64,000 nucleotides of DNA from Davidsoniella eucalypti (lineage: Eukaryota > Ascomycota > Sordariomycetes > Microascales > Ceratocystidaceae), in assembly GCA_004009845.1 (NCBI GenBank), contig RMBW01000080.1, positions 62,001 through 126,000 on the forward strand, given 5' to 3'. Each line of letters begins with the position of its first letter. Within the stretch, counting starts at the first letter, position 1. Below, one piece after another: positions 1 to 11,588 of the stretch. Both the position numbers and the translations under genes were made by a program. The notes beneath the pieces were generated by a model, which worked only from the letters and a program-made list of their open reading frames with translations, was not told the origin of the DNA and made no database searches.

Positions 1-1374
1 AACAATGAACACTGAGTCCTCAATGTTATCAACGATACGCTCAAGTTTCTTGATGACAGGCGCGAAGCTATCGACAATGTCATCGATCAAAGCATAGCAT
101 ATCCAATCACTGCTTAGAGAGACAAAATCTTTAAGCAAGGCAATGCGCCGTCTGACGTGCTCCGCGTGCTGATTGGGGGCAAAGCTGAAACTGAGCGTGC
201 CTTCGCGGAAGACGATAGCATAGATGTGGATAGGCTCGAATTCATCGTTGTTGTCTTCATCCTTAACAGTAGTGAAAGACCGGAAACAGACAAAGTAGTA
301 CGCGGGAAACAACTCGATCTTCTCGCGAGATTCTTGAGTAATGATGTCTTCGTGGGTCAAAGGATGAACACCGAAAGCCTTGCAAATGACGTTGATCTCC
401 TCAGAGCTAGGGTTGTTGACATTCAACCACCACACACCGTTGGCCCTATCAACAGGAAGTTCGAAAAGACCCTGCATCGACTCACCGGGAATTAGAAGAT
501 CGCAGAGCTCTGGGGCATGGATAGTAGCATCCCAGTTGGAAGAGAAGAAGCTTATACGCGTCTTGTCAATTGTAGGTATGGCCGACTCGGTAACGACTTC
601 TGGTGCCGGCGATGTTTCCTCGCCTTCGACATCGGCTTTCTCGGCAATCCCGGACTGCTCAGAGGGCGAGTCTACAGAATCGCCGACGACGATGTTACTA
701 TGCACTGAAGCAATAGTATGAGCAGTGTGGTGCCGTAAGAGACTGGAAGTTTCGTTCTCCTCGGTACCAAGTTCCTGGGCAAGCCTTTGAGCCAGGATGA
801 ACTCCTCAAGAAGTTCGAAATCAATGTTCAACTCGTCTTTACTAGGGACGGGGAAGCAGACGTCCTCTTCAGCAGTTTGTACGCTAGCGATACTGCCAGA
901 GTCATCAATAGTGCGAGGACGGCTCCGGAGACTGCGAGTCTCAACGGAGCTTCTACGGCTAGCGCGGTCACTCTCAACATCGAGAGTAGGACGAGCAGCA
1001 TCCGAAAACGACAGCTCCCGTTCCCGGCGGCGGGCTTGAGCAAAGGCCTTGACTGAGTTGGGAGGCGAGTGAGTGTGTGACGAGCTGGCCGTCATGCGAC
1101 GGCTGTGACGGGACGTAGAGACACGTCCGGGCACCTCGTCATCCTCGTTATCGCTGACAGCTTCTTCGGTGAAATCACGAACATGAACGTTTGAAGCAGG
1201 GCGCTCAGCTTCAGCTTCCAACTCAAGGTTACGACTGCCATACAGAGTATCAAAGGTGCCGCGACGGGCACGTTCGCCATGCCGATTTACAGACGGCGAT
1301 AGGTAGCGGTGGTCGTCGAGCTCCGTCATGGCAATTACAGCCGGGGTGTCGGACAGAATGCTATGGTCAGACAT
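1..1374 (-). CDS. CorA-type Mg2+ transporter, Alr1/Mnr2 family (N-terminal part, cut by window edge)
   Basis: Reading the minus strand from the ATG at 1374 gives 458 codons without a stop, running off the left edge. Residues 1 to about 230 are a hydrophilic, Ser/Arg/Glu-rich cytosolic tail, as in fungal Alr1/Mnr2 proteins. The CorA fold follows, with the stretches GVWWLNVNNPSSEEIN, GVHPLTHEDIITQESREKIE, FREGTLSFSF and SSDWICYALIDDIVDSFAPV, all hallmarks of the fungal CorA branch. The C-terminal helices and the GMN pore motif lie outside the window. Proteins of this family carry Mg2+ across the plasma membrane (Alr1) or vacuolar membrane (Mnr2); the visible part does not tell which. No intron is needed in the visible part. 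Confidence 0.9.
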   Translation of the reverse strand, partial: MSDHSILSDTPAVIAMTELDDHRYLSPSVNRHGERARRGTFDTLYGSRNLELEAEAERPASNVHVRDFTEEAVSDNEDDEVPGRVSTSRHSRRMTASSSHTHSPPNSVKAFAQARRRERELSFSDAARPTLDVESDRASRRSSVETRSLRSRPRTIDDSGSIASVQTAEEDVCFPVPSKDELNIDFELLEEFILAQRLAQELGTEENETSSLLRHHTAHTIASVHSNIVVGDSVDSPSEQSGIAEKADVEGEETSPAPEVVTESAIPTIDKTRISFFSSNWDATIHAPELCDLLIPGESMQGLFELPVDRANGVWWLNVNNPSSEEINVICKAFGVHPLTHEDIITQESREKIELFPAYYFVCFRSFTTVKDEDNNDEFEPIHIYAIVFREGTLSFSFAPNQHAEHVRRRIALLKDFVSLSSDWICYALIDDIVDSFAPVIKKLERIVDNIEDSVFIV

Positions 1375-4174
1375 TATAGCTTCGGGAAGATCAGCGGGGT
1401 CTTGACAAGGGACGGATTCAGTCCCAGATAAGCGCGTTCGGAGGGTGTTCGGAACCGGAAGCGAGTAGGGTCGAGAAAAATAAAGTTTCAAACAAAACGT
1501 GCCTTCAACCCAAATTTAGAAAGCACCATCCATAGTGTATGGAACGGTATATATAGAGTGTTATATGACAGTGTTTCCCTACGCGATGGCGACTCGCGCA
1601 GGCTAGATATTGATCTTGGCGATAATTATGAGGTTTTCAGTGATTGTCTATAGTGCAAGCCGGGCTGCAAGAATAGGCCAGTACAGGCAAGCCGAGAGTC
1701 GAAGTCCGAGATGTTGGGAGAGAGAAAGGGCGGATGGAGAAGCGATGGCGAGGCAAAGAGTCTTTATGGGGGCTTCTTGTTCACTCCGCTATAGACCCAG
1801 AAGCCAGGATCGCGGCGGGAGTTGACGCAAGTGAAGACAGCCAGAGTGAAAGCCGCCAACTCGACGGAAAGATGGCAAGCTTATCGAGGGATGCAGGCCT
1901 GTAGAGAGTCGCTACGCGACAGTGGACGGCAGAAGCGATATGAGTGGGAATGCGCGGGAAGCGTCAGAAGGGGTGCTACTGAGGAACCAGAAAGTATAAT
2001 TCAGAATTGAAGAAGAAGCGGCAGCAGAATTAGTGTGGCGAATGGCAAATGGTGCAGCAGCGGCGTTATGTTAGCGATGTGATGCGAGAGCTGCGATGAT
2101 GCAACTGTTGATGTTGATATCTTTTTTCTCAAGAAAGGGAAAACAAAGAGACCGAAAGAAAAAAGTCGGTTGGACTTGCGGAAAAAGAAATTGGCAAAGA
2201 AAGAAAATAAAAACAGTGGAACGGGCCTGGCTGACGGAATTTCCTATCAGTTCATACATGTTACATATGATATGGACTCTACTCGTTGACACACTTTTGA
2301 AATTTGAAGGCCTCTGGATTGCTCTTTTGGGGCTTCTTTAGCAGGCTGGTCTCCTATATTGATGGATTTTATAGGCTGTTTAGCACCAGGTGTGGTGGCC
2401 CTAGGCCGGGCGATATTTTAAAAAATTAAACAAAAAATTAAATCAAATACAAAAACCAAGATGGCTGCGCACAGCCCAACGTCAAACTTTGTCACCAAGG
2501 AAAGGAAAGGCGAAGGAAGGCAAACTGGAAAAAACACTAGACACAAAGATGGTTATTGGTTTACGCTCATTGCGGTATCAAAGCATCTACAACACTCACA
2601 GTTGCTGGTTTCTGGAGATGTTTTGCTGTTAGGGCTTCAAACTGGCATCTATGTCTGCTGTTTGCTCTGGATGCAATATTGCTTAATACTTTTGTCCTGG
2701 CTGTAGAGTGGTAGAAACCACAAGCGAGGTGCAGGGTTTTACTCTGGATAATATCAACCTAAAGGAAGCGGAAGGGTCTTCAAGAAATAGTGGCTTTCGG
2801 AGGAGGGTTGAGAGCCGAAGTGCTCCCGAGTCCCAAGAACAAAGTCCAGGGTTCCGAGGCTGCGGTTGCGGTTGCGGCCCAAGAAGGAGTATCTGTGCCG
2901 AGCTATGGGGCACCTGATCAAGTGAGCAGGGCTCTCTGAAAGCCCACATTGGCATGAAATGACAGCTTGCATTGTCATAGTTTGTGCCAGAACCTTTGCT
3001 TTGCTCTGTTTTGTCTGTTCTATTCTTGTCAGTTCCGTTCTTCGGCCTTCTGTCCTTCTCTATTCTGCTCTTCTTTGCTCTGGTTTGCCTAGTTATGATT
3101 GCCATAAATTGACAATCATGTACTTGGGCCATAGAGTATGCCGGAGCCCGTCACAATGTTCCACAAGGTTCCACAGTAATGGCTGTTTGCCCTATCACTG
3201 GGTAATGTTTGCTCTGTATTCTTTTCTGTTTGGATTTGTCGATAGGCCCTTCCGTGATACCTGATTGTCCAGTACTTCACAGAAGCATATATACTGGTCT
3301 TCCCCTCATATTTCCTAGTTCAGTCTCGTCCTTTTGCCATGCTTACGACCCGTCAATCATCTCCTTTGTTTCTTGGTGTCTAGACAGCTGGCAATATCAA
3401 GAATTCCTCTCATTAAAGCTTCGTTCTGAGTGCAACCTCTCTCGATTGCGATAAGTCATGTTAGCGTGTTTCGTAACAAAAATGAAAAGATTACGGCCAA
3501 CCAAACTGACAGCGAAATTCTGGCACCATGGCATCCTTCTTTTCCGTCCTCTTTCAGTGCTGATTGGCCACCCATCAATAGCGCTAATATTGCCATTGAT
3601 AGGGCAACGCATATGCACTAGACTATAGCTATGACACCGCATAGCATATCCAGTCGCACCGATTACAACAGCGATAGCACGGCTAAAGGCAGCCGGTACC
3701 AGTTTTTACTTATATGAGCGCATGTATAATAGCCCATCAACCCAATCTTCAATCTAATAGCGACAATCCCGACGATATTCCCGGTGCACGTCACGATATT
3801 GCGATCTCGTCATGTTAAGGCAATATTCAAATATGTAAAAATAATAAAAAATAACAAACAAATGTACGAGTAGTACCTCTCCCACGCCGATATATGTAGA
3901 CAACATATTTCAAAAAAAAAATCAAATAAACAAATAAACGTACATACTAATAATAGACCATGTAATATTACCAACCATTCAACTAGCCAGTCCAACCAAC
4001 CATGTTTGTTTCCTTTTCTTCCCTTTTTCGACTACTTTGAGCCTATTTTGTAGTTGTGCTTTGTACTTGGCGATGGCAACGTGAGGCCTCGCTGCGATGT
4101 CCTCCGCAGTGCTAGTTACTACTCTCTATCTCTCTGTGCAGCTAACTCATCACGTTGTTTTTGGGTTTTTTTTT
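1375..4174. other. 2.8 kb intergenic region, no recognisable gene
   Basis: This lies between the start of the Mg2+ transporter and the end of ADE5,7, so it holds the promoter and leader of the former and the 3' region of the latter. The longest open frame (minus, 2683-3132) is made of basic and Gln/Pro-rich low-complexity sequence and resembles no family I know. Positions 2990-3090 are a pyrimidine-rich stretch of degenerate TCTGTTCT-like units. Homopolymer A/T runs are frequent, for example around 4160-4176. I see no RNA gene. Confidence 0.5.
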
Positions 4175-6520
4175 TTACCATGACTCAAGATTGGTCAGCA
4201 CACAGGCTTCACCACTGCGGGGAATCAGCGTTCCGATATGGTGTACCTTCTGACCAGTAGCCAGCAGCTCAGCAACAGCCTCGTCAGCCTTTGAGGCCTC
4301 CACCGCCAGGATCATACCCAGGCCGTTGTTGAAGGTACGGCACATCTCGATTGGGGGCACATTTCCAGTCTCACGCAGCCACTTGAACACCGCCGGACGC
4401 TCCCATGACTTCAAGTCGATATCGGCAGCGAGATGGGCAGGCAGCATGCGAGGAACGTTTTCTTGTAGACCACCGCCGGTGATGTGAGCGGCACCCTTGA
4501 TGAGATCCTTGGCAAAAACCTGCAGAAGAGGCTTAACGTAGAGACGAGTGGGGGTCAGCAGACTCTCACCAATGGTCTTGGAAGTATCCCAGGGAGCAGT
4601 GTCCTTGTAGGTGAGACCACTGGCATCAGTAACAATCTTGCGCACAAGAGAGAACCCGTTAGAGTGAATACCACTCGACTCCAGACCTAGAAGAACATCG
4701 CCAGGGACCATGGCATCCATCTTGGGTAGTCTGCGCTCAGCAGTGACAACACCGATAGCGGCACCAGCAGCATCGTAGTCCTCCTCCTGATACATGCCCG
4801 GCATCTCGGCGGTTTCGCCGCCGATCAGGGCACATCCAGACTCTCTGCAACCAGCAGCAACACCCTCGACGAAGGCAGTCGCCGAAACCTGGTCCAGCTT
4901 GCTGCAGCCGTAGTAGTCGAGGAACATCAGAGGCTCGGCACCCTGAACGACGAGATCGTTGACGTTCATGGCAACCAGATCGATACCGACAGTGTCGTGC
5001 TTGCCCATAGCATGGGCAATCATCAGCTTAGTGCCAACGCCGTCGATAGCACCAACCAGAATCGGGGCACCGGGGTAGCCGCAACGAGACAAGTCAAGCT
5101 CGCCACCGAAACCACCAATCTCAGCATCGGCACCAGCACGCTTGGTTGAGCGGACGGCATTCTTGATGCGTTCAACAAAGTCGTTACCACCGTCAATGCT
5201 CACACCAGCCTGGGAGTAAGTCATCACGGCCTTGTCCTTGGCCTTGAAAGCACGGTGGGCAATATCCTTGCGGTAGAACATGCCATCAAAGTTGATGAGC
5301 TTGATGCCCTCGTAAGCCTTGGCGACAGCAGCCTCCAAGCTATCAGCAGTAGCGTTAGCGGCAATGACACGACCGCCAGCGGTCTTGAGCTGGTTACCGG
5401 TCAATTCAGTGCCGGCGTGGAAGATGTTGGTGCCCTCGGGAACAGCCTGGACAGTCATGGGAGTTCCCTTGGCATAAGAACCGGGATAGCCACCGGAGGC
5501 AGCGACAACGGTGGCACTGAATCTCTGGTCAGCCTTGAAATCGACGGCATCTAGGTAGCCGCCAGTGCAGGCAAGCATGACTTCCGCAAGATCAGTGTCG
5601 GCGGACAGCAGAGGCAGGACAGTCTGAGTCTCGGGGTCACCAAAGCGAACGTTGTATTCCAGAACCTTGGGGCCCTTGGGGGTGATCATGAGGCCGGTGA
5701 ACAGAACACCGACAAAGCGACATCTCTCCTGGCGCATACCACGGATAGTAGGGGCCAGAATATCCTTATCGATGATCTCAAGGAGAGACTTGGTAGCAAT
5801 GTTGGTGGGAGCGTAGCAACCCATGCCACCAGTGTTAGGGCCCAGATCGCCATCGAAGATTCTCTTGTGATCTTGAGCAGCAGGCAGAGACTTGAAGGTG
5901 TAACCATCAGAGAAGGTCAGGATGCTAAGCTCATCACCAATGAGCAACTCCTCGATAACGACCTCGCTACCGGCATCACCAAAGGCACGATCGATCATGA
6001 TCTCTTTGATGGCAGCTCTAGCCTCCTCCTTGGTGGTAGGGATGATAACACCCTTTCCGGCAGCCAGACCGGTGGCCTTGATGACGACATCGTGATCGAT
6101 GCGGTCGATATAGGCAAGTGCTTCATCAGCATTGCTGAAGTTCTCGTAAGCAGCAGTGGGGATGTTGTGACGAGCCATGAAGTCCTTGGAGAAGGTCTTG
6201 CTACCTTCCATGGCAGCAGCCTCCTTGGAGGGACCGAAAACAGGAATGCCAGCCAGACGGAACGGCTCCTCAATGCCGTCGACGAGGGGAGCCTCGGGTC
6301 CGGGAACAACCAAGCCGATGCGCTCCTTCTTAGCAAATTCAACCAAGCCCGCGAAATCGCCGGCGGAGACCGCGGTGATGTTGGTGGTCTTAGGGCAGTC
6401 TGCAGTACCACCGTTACCGGGGACAGCAAAGATAGCCTCGACCTGCAGAGACTGGCTCAGCTTCCAGGCAATAGCGTGCTCACGGCCGCCATTTCCAACA
6501 AGCAGTACACGGAGAGACAT
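4175..6520 (-). CDS. ADE5,7: Bifunctional GAR synthetase / AIR synthetase
   Basis: A single exon encodes 781 residues, close to the yeast protein (802). The cytosolic enzyme catalyses steps 2 and 5 of de novo purine synthesis: phosphoribosylamine plus glycine to GAR, and FGAM to AIR. Residues 1 to about 430 are the GARS (PurD) ATP-grasp half, opening [20 protein letters not shown] and containing [13 protein letters not shown] and [12 protein letters not shown]. From about residue 433 the AIRS (PurM) half begins, with [36 protein letters not shown] and [16 protein letters not shown]. The start was set at the ATG at 6520, because the open frame farther upstream begins only with TTG. Its divergent neighbour SPC1 starts 1.25 kb away. 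No truncation is seen. Confidence 0.97.
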   Translation of the reverse strand: MSLRVLLVGNGGREHAIAWKLSQSLQVEAIFAVPGNGGTADCPKTTNITAVSAGDFAGLVEFAKKERIGLVVPGPEAPLVDGIEEPFRLAGIPVFGPSKEAAAMEGSKTFSKDFMARHNIPTAAYENFSNADEALAYIDRIDHDVVIKATGLAAGKGVIIPTTKEEARAAIKEIMIDRAFGDAGSEVVIEELLIGDELSILTFSDGYTFKSLPAAQDHKRIFDGDLGPNTGGMGCYAPTNIATKSLLEIIDKDILAPTIRGMRQERCRFVGVLFTGLMITPKGPKVLEYNVRFGDPETQTVLPLLSADTDLAEVMLACTGGYLDAVDFKADQRFSATVVAASGGYPGSYAKGTPMTVQAVPEGTNIFHAGTELTGNQLKTAGGRVIAANATADSLEAAVAKAYEGIKLINFDGMFYRKDIAHRAFKAKDKAVMTYSQAGVSIDGGNDFVERIKNAVRSTKRAGADAEIGGFGGELDLSRCGYPGAPILVGAIDGVGTKLMIAHAMGKHDTVGIDLVAMNVNDLVVQGAEPLMFLDYYGCSKLDQVSATAFVEGVAAGCRESGCALIGGETAEMPGMYQEEDYDAAGAAIGVVTAERRLPKMDAMVPGDVLLGLESSGIHSNGFSLVRKIVTDASGLTYKDTAPWDTSKTIGESLLTPTRLYVKPLLQVFAKDLIKGAAHITGGGLQENVPRMLPAHLAADIDLKSWERPAVFKWLRETGNVPPIEMCRTFNNGLGMILAVEASKADEAVAELLATGQKVHHIGTLIPRSGEACVLTNLESW

Positions 6521-7771
6521 TGTGAAGGAAAGAAGAAGGTGAAGCAATCAAATAAGATCACAGCAACAGAAGAATGGAGATTAGGAAGAGAAATTCCCAG
6601 AACAAGCTCTCACAAATGAGAAGAAAGACTTGCTTTTTTTTCCCTTGACGATGCAAAACGCTTGGGGAAGACGGAACAGTCAAAGTTGGTCGTTCGAGCC
6701 AAGGAAAAAAAAACAAGAAGAACGAAGAAACGGGGTATTACGACATACAAATCGACGGAGAGTGAGTCGTTCTATGCGAAAATCGTCATGTAGATTCAGA
6801 GCCCCAGAAATCCCACTTAGCTCATCGTCCAGCAAGAAAATTTGACGAAATTTCGAAAACAATCGGGAAAAGATAAAAATAACAACAATAAACAGTAGAC
6901 TATCGGCCAATTAGAGGAGTCCACTAACAGCCGTTTTGGTTGTTCTCAGTGGGCCCTTCTGGCCATAAAGAGTTACGGCGGCAAATCCAGATGGAAAGAT
7001 TTTTTTCCATTACTTAGTTTGGCATCTTGGGCGAGATCATGAGCAACTACATAGTTGATGGGCATTGTATCACTCAGTGCTTCTATATGTCTATGGGTGT
7101 TAGTTGTGTCTATAGTTCTACGGTAGCTTCCAGTCGCATTTCTCTTGCCTATTCCTCTTCATGAAACCCTCATACTTTACTTTTAAGTAGGCAGATATGC
7201 TGTACCGTATTTTTAACCCCTCTATCGCGGGCATAATGTCGAAACTTCCGTTGTGTAATGCTCGGCGGGGTACTGCGTCACCGTCGCTCACGTGACTTTA
7301 ACACCCGCTTAGTCAATCCTACGGCAGCAGGGATTGGTCACACGCAGATCCACAATTCTCATATCCCCATATAGATAAAAAGACAAGGCTAGATAGAATA
7401 GACTTTTGCAATGTGGCTCTCAGGCGCTTCTCAGCCTCGATTCAGTTCACTGGATGCGGAAAGGAGCGTAAAGTTACAGCGCCCTAAAGACACCTAAAGC
7501 TCTGGAAGAATAGCAGGCAATTTTATAGGGGCTCTCTACAGGCTAAGATTGTTCTATTCCTTTGTTCCCTCGAGGGACCAACTTGGCACAATTGTTCTGC
7601 CTTTGATCGTGATTTGCATATTCCTCGCTAATACTTCTAGCTGTTCATTTCAAGCTGCAGCTTGCCCTCATTCCATTATATCGACAAACAGCCTTCTTCC
7701 AGACCCCGTCGCCTATACGATACTACAACGACATAGAAGTAGCCACCTCTCTCTTGCTCTCCTACTTAACC
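6521..7771. other. Divergent intergenic region ADE5,7 / SPC1
   Basis: This 1.25 kb shared upstream region contains no credible coding sequence. A perfect E-box palindrome lies at 7288-7295 and an inverted CCAAT (ATTGG) around 7332, both within 500 bp of SPC1. A-rich and T-rich tracts flank the ADE5,7 start (6630-6720). Confidence 0.5.
7288..7295. promoter_or_regulatory. TCACGTGA E-box palindrome (candidate bHLH/Cbf1-type site)
   Basis: The octamer TCACGTGA is the consensus for Cbf1/Pho4-class bHLH factors in fungi. It sits in the upstream region shared by ADE5,7 and SPC1, nearer SPC1 (about 480 bp from its ATG). Binding is inferred from sequence only. Confidence 0.35.
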
Positions 7772-8262
7772 ATGGCTGACGAAATTCTTGATCGGCTTCG
7801 CGACATCGTCGACGCCCCAATTGTATGCTTGAACCTAACCCATCGCTACTAGCGGGTAACCCGGGGTTTTTTTTACCCGTATATTTGCGCCAGGCTTCTA
7901 ACGCGCGTTTCCCATCTAGGACTTCAAAGGACAGAATCTCGCTACGATGGTCCAACACTTGTCAATGTCGATTTTTGGTGTAAGCTGAACACTGATAAAC
8001 CCATACATATACAAATGTATACATATATCGTTACCCACCTCGACTGACACCCCCAACTATACATATACAGGTCATCGCATTTGTGTACGGATACCTTCGC
8101 CAGGACATCTTCGGTGCTTTCTATATCACAGCGGCCGGTTTTGCCGTGACTATGCTTCTCGTTGTTCCTGCATGGCCAGTTTACAACAAAAACTTAGTAA
8201 AATGGTTGCCCGCTGGTTCAGGCCTGCAAAATTATGAGGCGTTGATTCAAAAGGAGCAGTGA
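7772..8262 (+). CDS. SPC1: Signal peptidase complex subunit 1 (SPCS1/SPC12)
   Basis: Three exons (7772-7822, 7920-7979, 8071-8262) join in frame to give a 100-residue protein, the usual size for this family. It is a non-catalytic ER-membrane subunit of signal peptidase that helps discriminate signal peptides from transmembrane segments. The family signature is clear: a DFKGQNLA motif before the first hydrophobic segment, then FVYGY, a second hydrophobic segment, and PAWPVYNKN followed by KWLP. Two membrane spans (about residues 31-45 and 52-73) form a hairpin. Both introns are GT-AG with pyrimidine-rich 3' ends. The gene converges on HRT1 with 294 bp between stops. The predicted membrane spans were estimated by eye. 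Confidence 0.93.
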
Positions 8263-8556
8263 TGAGGTACCCTATAGACACAGACCGTATAGCATATAAC
8301 TAGCAATTTGATATTTATTTTCATTATATTGGCATGATCTATGATAAACATTGGGTATTCTGTCGCCGACTTGAATGTTCATATGTACTCGTCATGGTCA
8401 ATGATAGTTCTAGGCCATCGGATTTGCGTTTGTTTTGATCGGGAAAAAAAGCATGGTCGCATTTCATACGTGAGCCGTCGAGTCGAAGTGTCGTGAACAG
8501 CCTACCTACATCGAAAACTGCTTGTATTACTCATTTTGGGGACGTTATTGTATATT

Positions 8557-9094
<538 letters not shown>

Positions 9095-11588
9095 GGTTGC
9101 TAATGTATGCTAAGACGGTGTTTATCGATATTCTCAAGAGACCGATAGTAATATCGTAAAGGTGGATGGTATACGGTTGCTGTTTTCGAAAGCACGATCG
9201 GGCGCTTAGAGGGATAGAAGTTAGAGAAATATATAATGCAGAATATCTATTGAGCAACCCACAGTTAGCCTGGAATCTTGCCTAAATCATACAACGAAGG
9301 AATGCTAGTGAATCTGCGTTAGGGAGCACAAACTTGAGTGTTCGCGTCGTTACGAGTTGAGAGCGATGAAACCTGACCTGAGTATGCGGCTGATTGATTC
9401 CGCTTGGGTGATGTCTTGATGGAAGCTTCGCAATACCATCAATACCCAACTAAGTTGTTGAATACCCTCGGAACCATTTGATTGGTGAAACTACTTCACC
9501 AAGCTACCTTAGTGATGCAATGCAGACAAACTGATAAGATAAGCCCCACATCTGGCAGCTGCGCATTAGGGTTGCGGCACGGATATAACCCTTTATGATG
9601 TGCTCATCTCATGGGCTGAAAAGTCTGTGCCGCATTTTCATTAATCAATGTAACTACATACATACATAGTTATTTGTGGTTATAATGATATGGGGTTTAT
9701 TGTACAATGAAAGTGCATAAACACCGACTTTGCCACAATTTCCAGCAGGCTTTGTCTTCTTTTTTGATGTATTTCATGCGAGATAATGGCATGCCTGGCT
9801 GAGGTATAAACAAGATGCAAATTCAAATTGAGTGAATAGGGAAAAATGGAAAAGTAAATGAGTGCTAGATAAACAACATCTAATAGGTTATCTAATAATG
9901 CCTGGTGTATTATTGAGGGACAGGATGAACCAGTCTTTTTCGAGATAGCATAATTAGCAGAAATAGCAGAAATAGCAGCGTGCCCTGCATGTTGGATGAG
10001 CACTTTTACCATTTTGCCATCCATTTGATGGGTTTGGCTTCTATTCTGGCAGGCGGGCGGGCAATGGTTGGTCTTTGGTCTCCAGCTCCCTTGCTCTTGA
10101 TAAAATAGAAGAGATATTAAGTATGTATATAGATATACAGGTGGTCAAGGCGTGCGGCCTGCTATTCCTGCATGAGCCAGGGTAATTAGAGGGATGGCCC
10201 AGAGCAAATGCGGTTGATTTACAGGGGATTACAGGCTGAATATAGTACATGATGGGCCAAAAGCAGTCGAATTCTAGTAGCGCACGCACCTGTTGTTTCA
10301 CGCACCATGCTGACTAGGCCTGGCCTGTTGACTTTAGGGAAGAGACTCCTATCACTAAACTTTAGTGTCCATTTACTCTTTGTACTCTATTTACTCTCTA
10401 CTCCATTTGTGCACTACATTTCCTTCCGGGCTCCCTCTTAAGAGAACTGACTTTCTCCCTTCTTCTTGTTCCCTTGCCCTCTCCCCGACTGATTTCGATT
10501 TCGACTTCAATCATCATCTCAAATCCAACACAATACCATTGTGGTTGATTAACGGCATCAGTTGCTCTAATTTGACGAACTTTTGGACTGTTTCTTTTTC
10601 CAGCAGCCTCTTTCTCTCCCATTCATCACTTTATTCTGTGTGTTTGTGAGCGAAGCGCTACTTTCTGGTCTATTTCAGTTCCAATACGCTCTTCTTAGGT
10701 AAGGAACGACCGCACGATCCAAATCCCAATCTCATTGAAGCACCATCGTCGGCATTTGCTTCCGAGTGCGCCTTTCGCATTGTCGCTGTGTGTCGTGCAG
10801 TCAGTCATCTTCCATTTGCCTAATTCATTGCGATCATTATCAGTGAATGATATGCACTCCATCACGGATCGGAAATGACTGCGCGACGATGGGCACAGGC
10901 CTGGAGTTGGCTGCCCTGCCTGGCTTGGTCTATTGAGTCGAGCGCCTTTGAGGCCCGCCCACCCGTCCGCCTGCCTGTTGTTGTTGCTATTGCTCCTGCG
11001 AGCCAACAATCTAGCCAGCGTCAATAGAACGAAAGCACTGCAACTCAGTATTTGTTATCGGATCAGTGGCTGCGAGTTAGCCACAACATACGACCATGTT
11101 TTGTAGCCAGCCGACGGGCTCTGGTCTAGTCTATATGCTTATGCTGTGCTTATGCTGCACGCACCTAGCTGCGACTCGCTCAGCATTGCTACCAAATAAT
11201 ACTGCGGCTGTTGATTCACCACTGTTCATATCGCCTGAGTCAACCTTGGCATTACATTACTACATCCATCCATCTATTTACCAAATAAGGCTAACATTTT
11301 CGCTCTTTCTCTTCCCAGTAAATTACCCATCGCAACCACTATGCTAAACGAAACCTCACATTTCTACACTCCTCCATCTTTCTCTTCGACTTCCTCAACA
11401 ATTACTACTTTTCGCAACCAACCTAATCCACTCCATCTAACTACTGATCACCCACCTGGCTCAACTTGCCTCCGACTACGATCATCTCAACATCGCACCG
11501 AGCCGTGATATACATACGGCCAACCCTCTGTCACACCCAACACAATCATATCTTCAACTACTCTCTCGTCCTATAATATATCATCGAC
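9095..11588. other. 2.5 kb divergent intergenic region
   Basis: This lies between the starts of HRT1 and the EDC1-like gene. I found no gene in it. Short open frames (for example minus 9680-10024 and minus 10695-11024) look random in composition. From about 10370 to 11580 the plus strand is rich in C and T, consistent with a long 5' leader of the downstream gene, and several short upstream ATGs lie in that leader. Confidence 0.45.

Noticed and set aside
2683..3132. 149-codon minus-strand frame
   Set aside because: Basic and Gln/Pro-rich low complexity arising from pyrimidine-rich repeats; no family feature and no clear start context.
5867..6619. 250-codon open frame on the plus strand
   Set aside because: It is antisense to the well-conserved GARS half of ADE5,7 and is a by-product of codon bias there.
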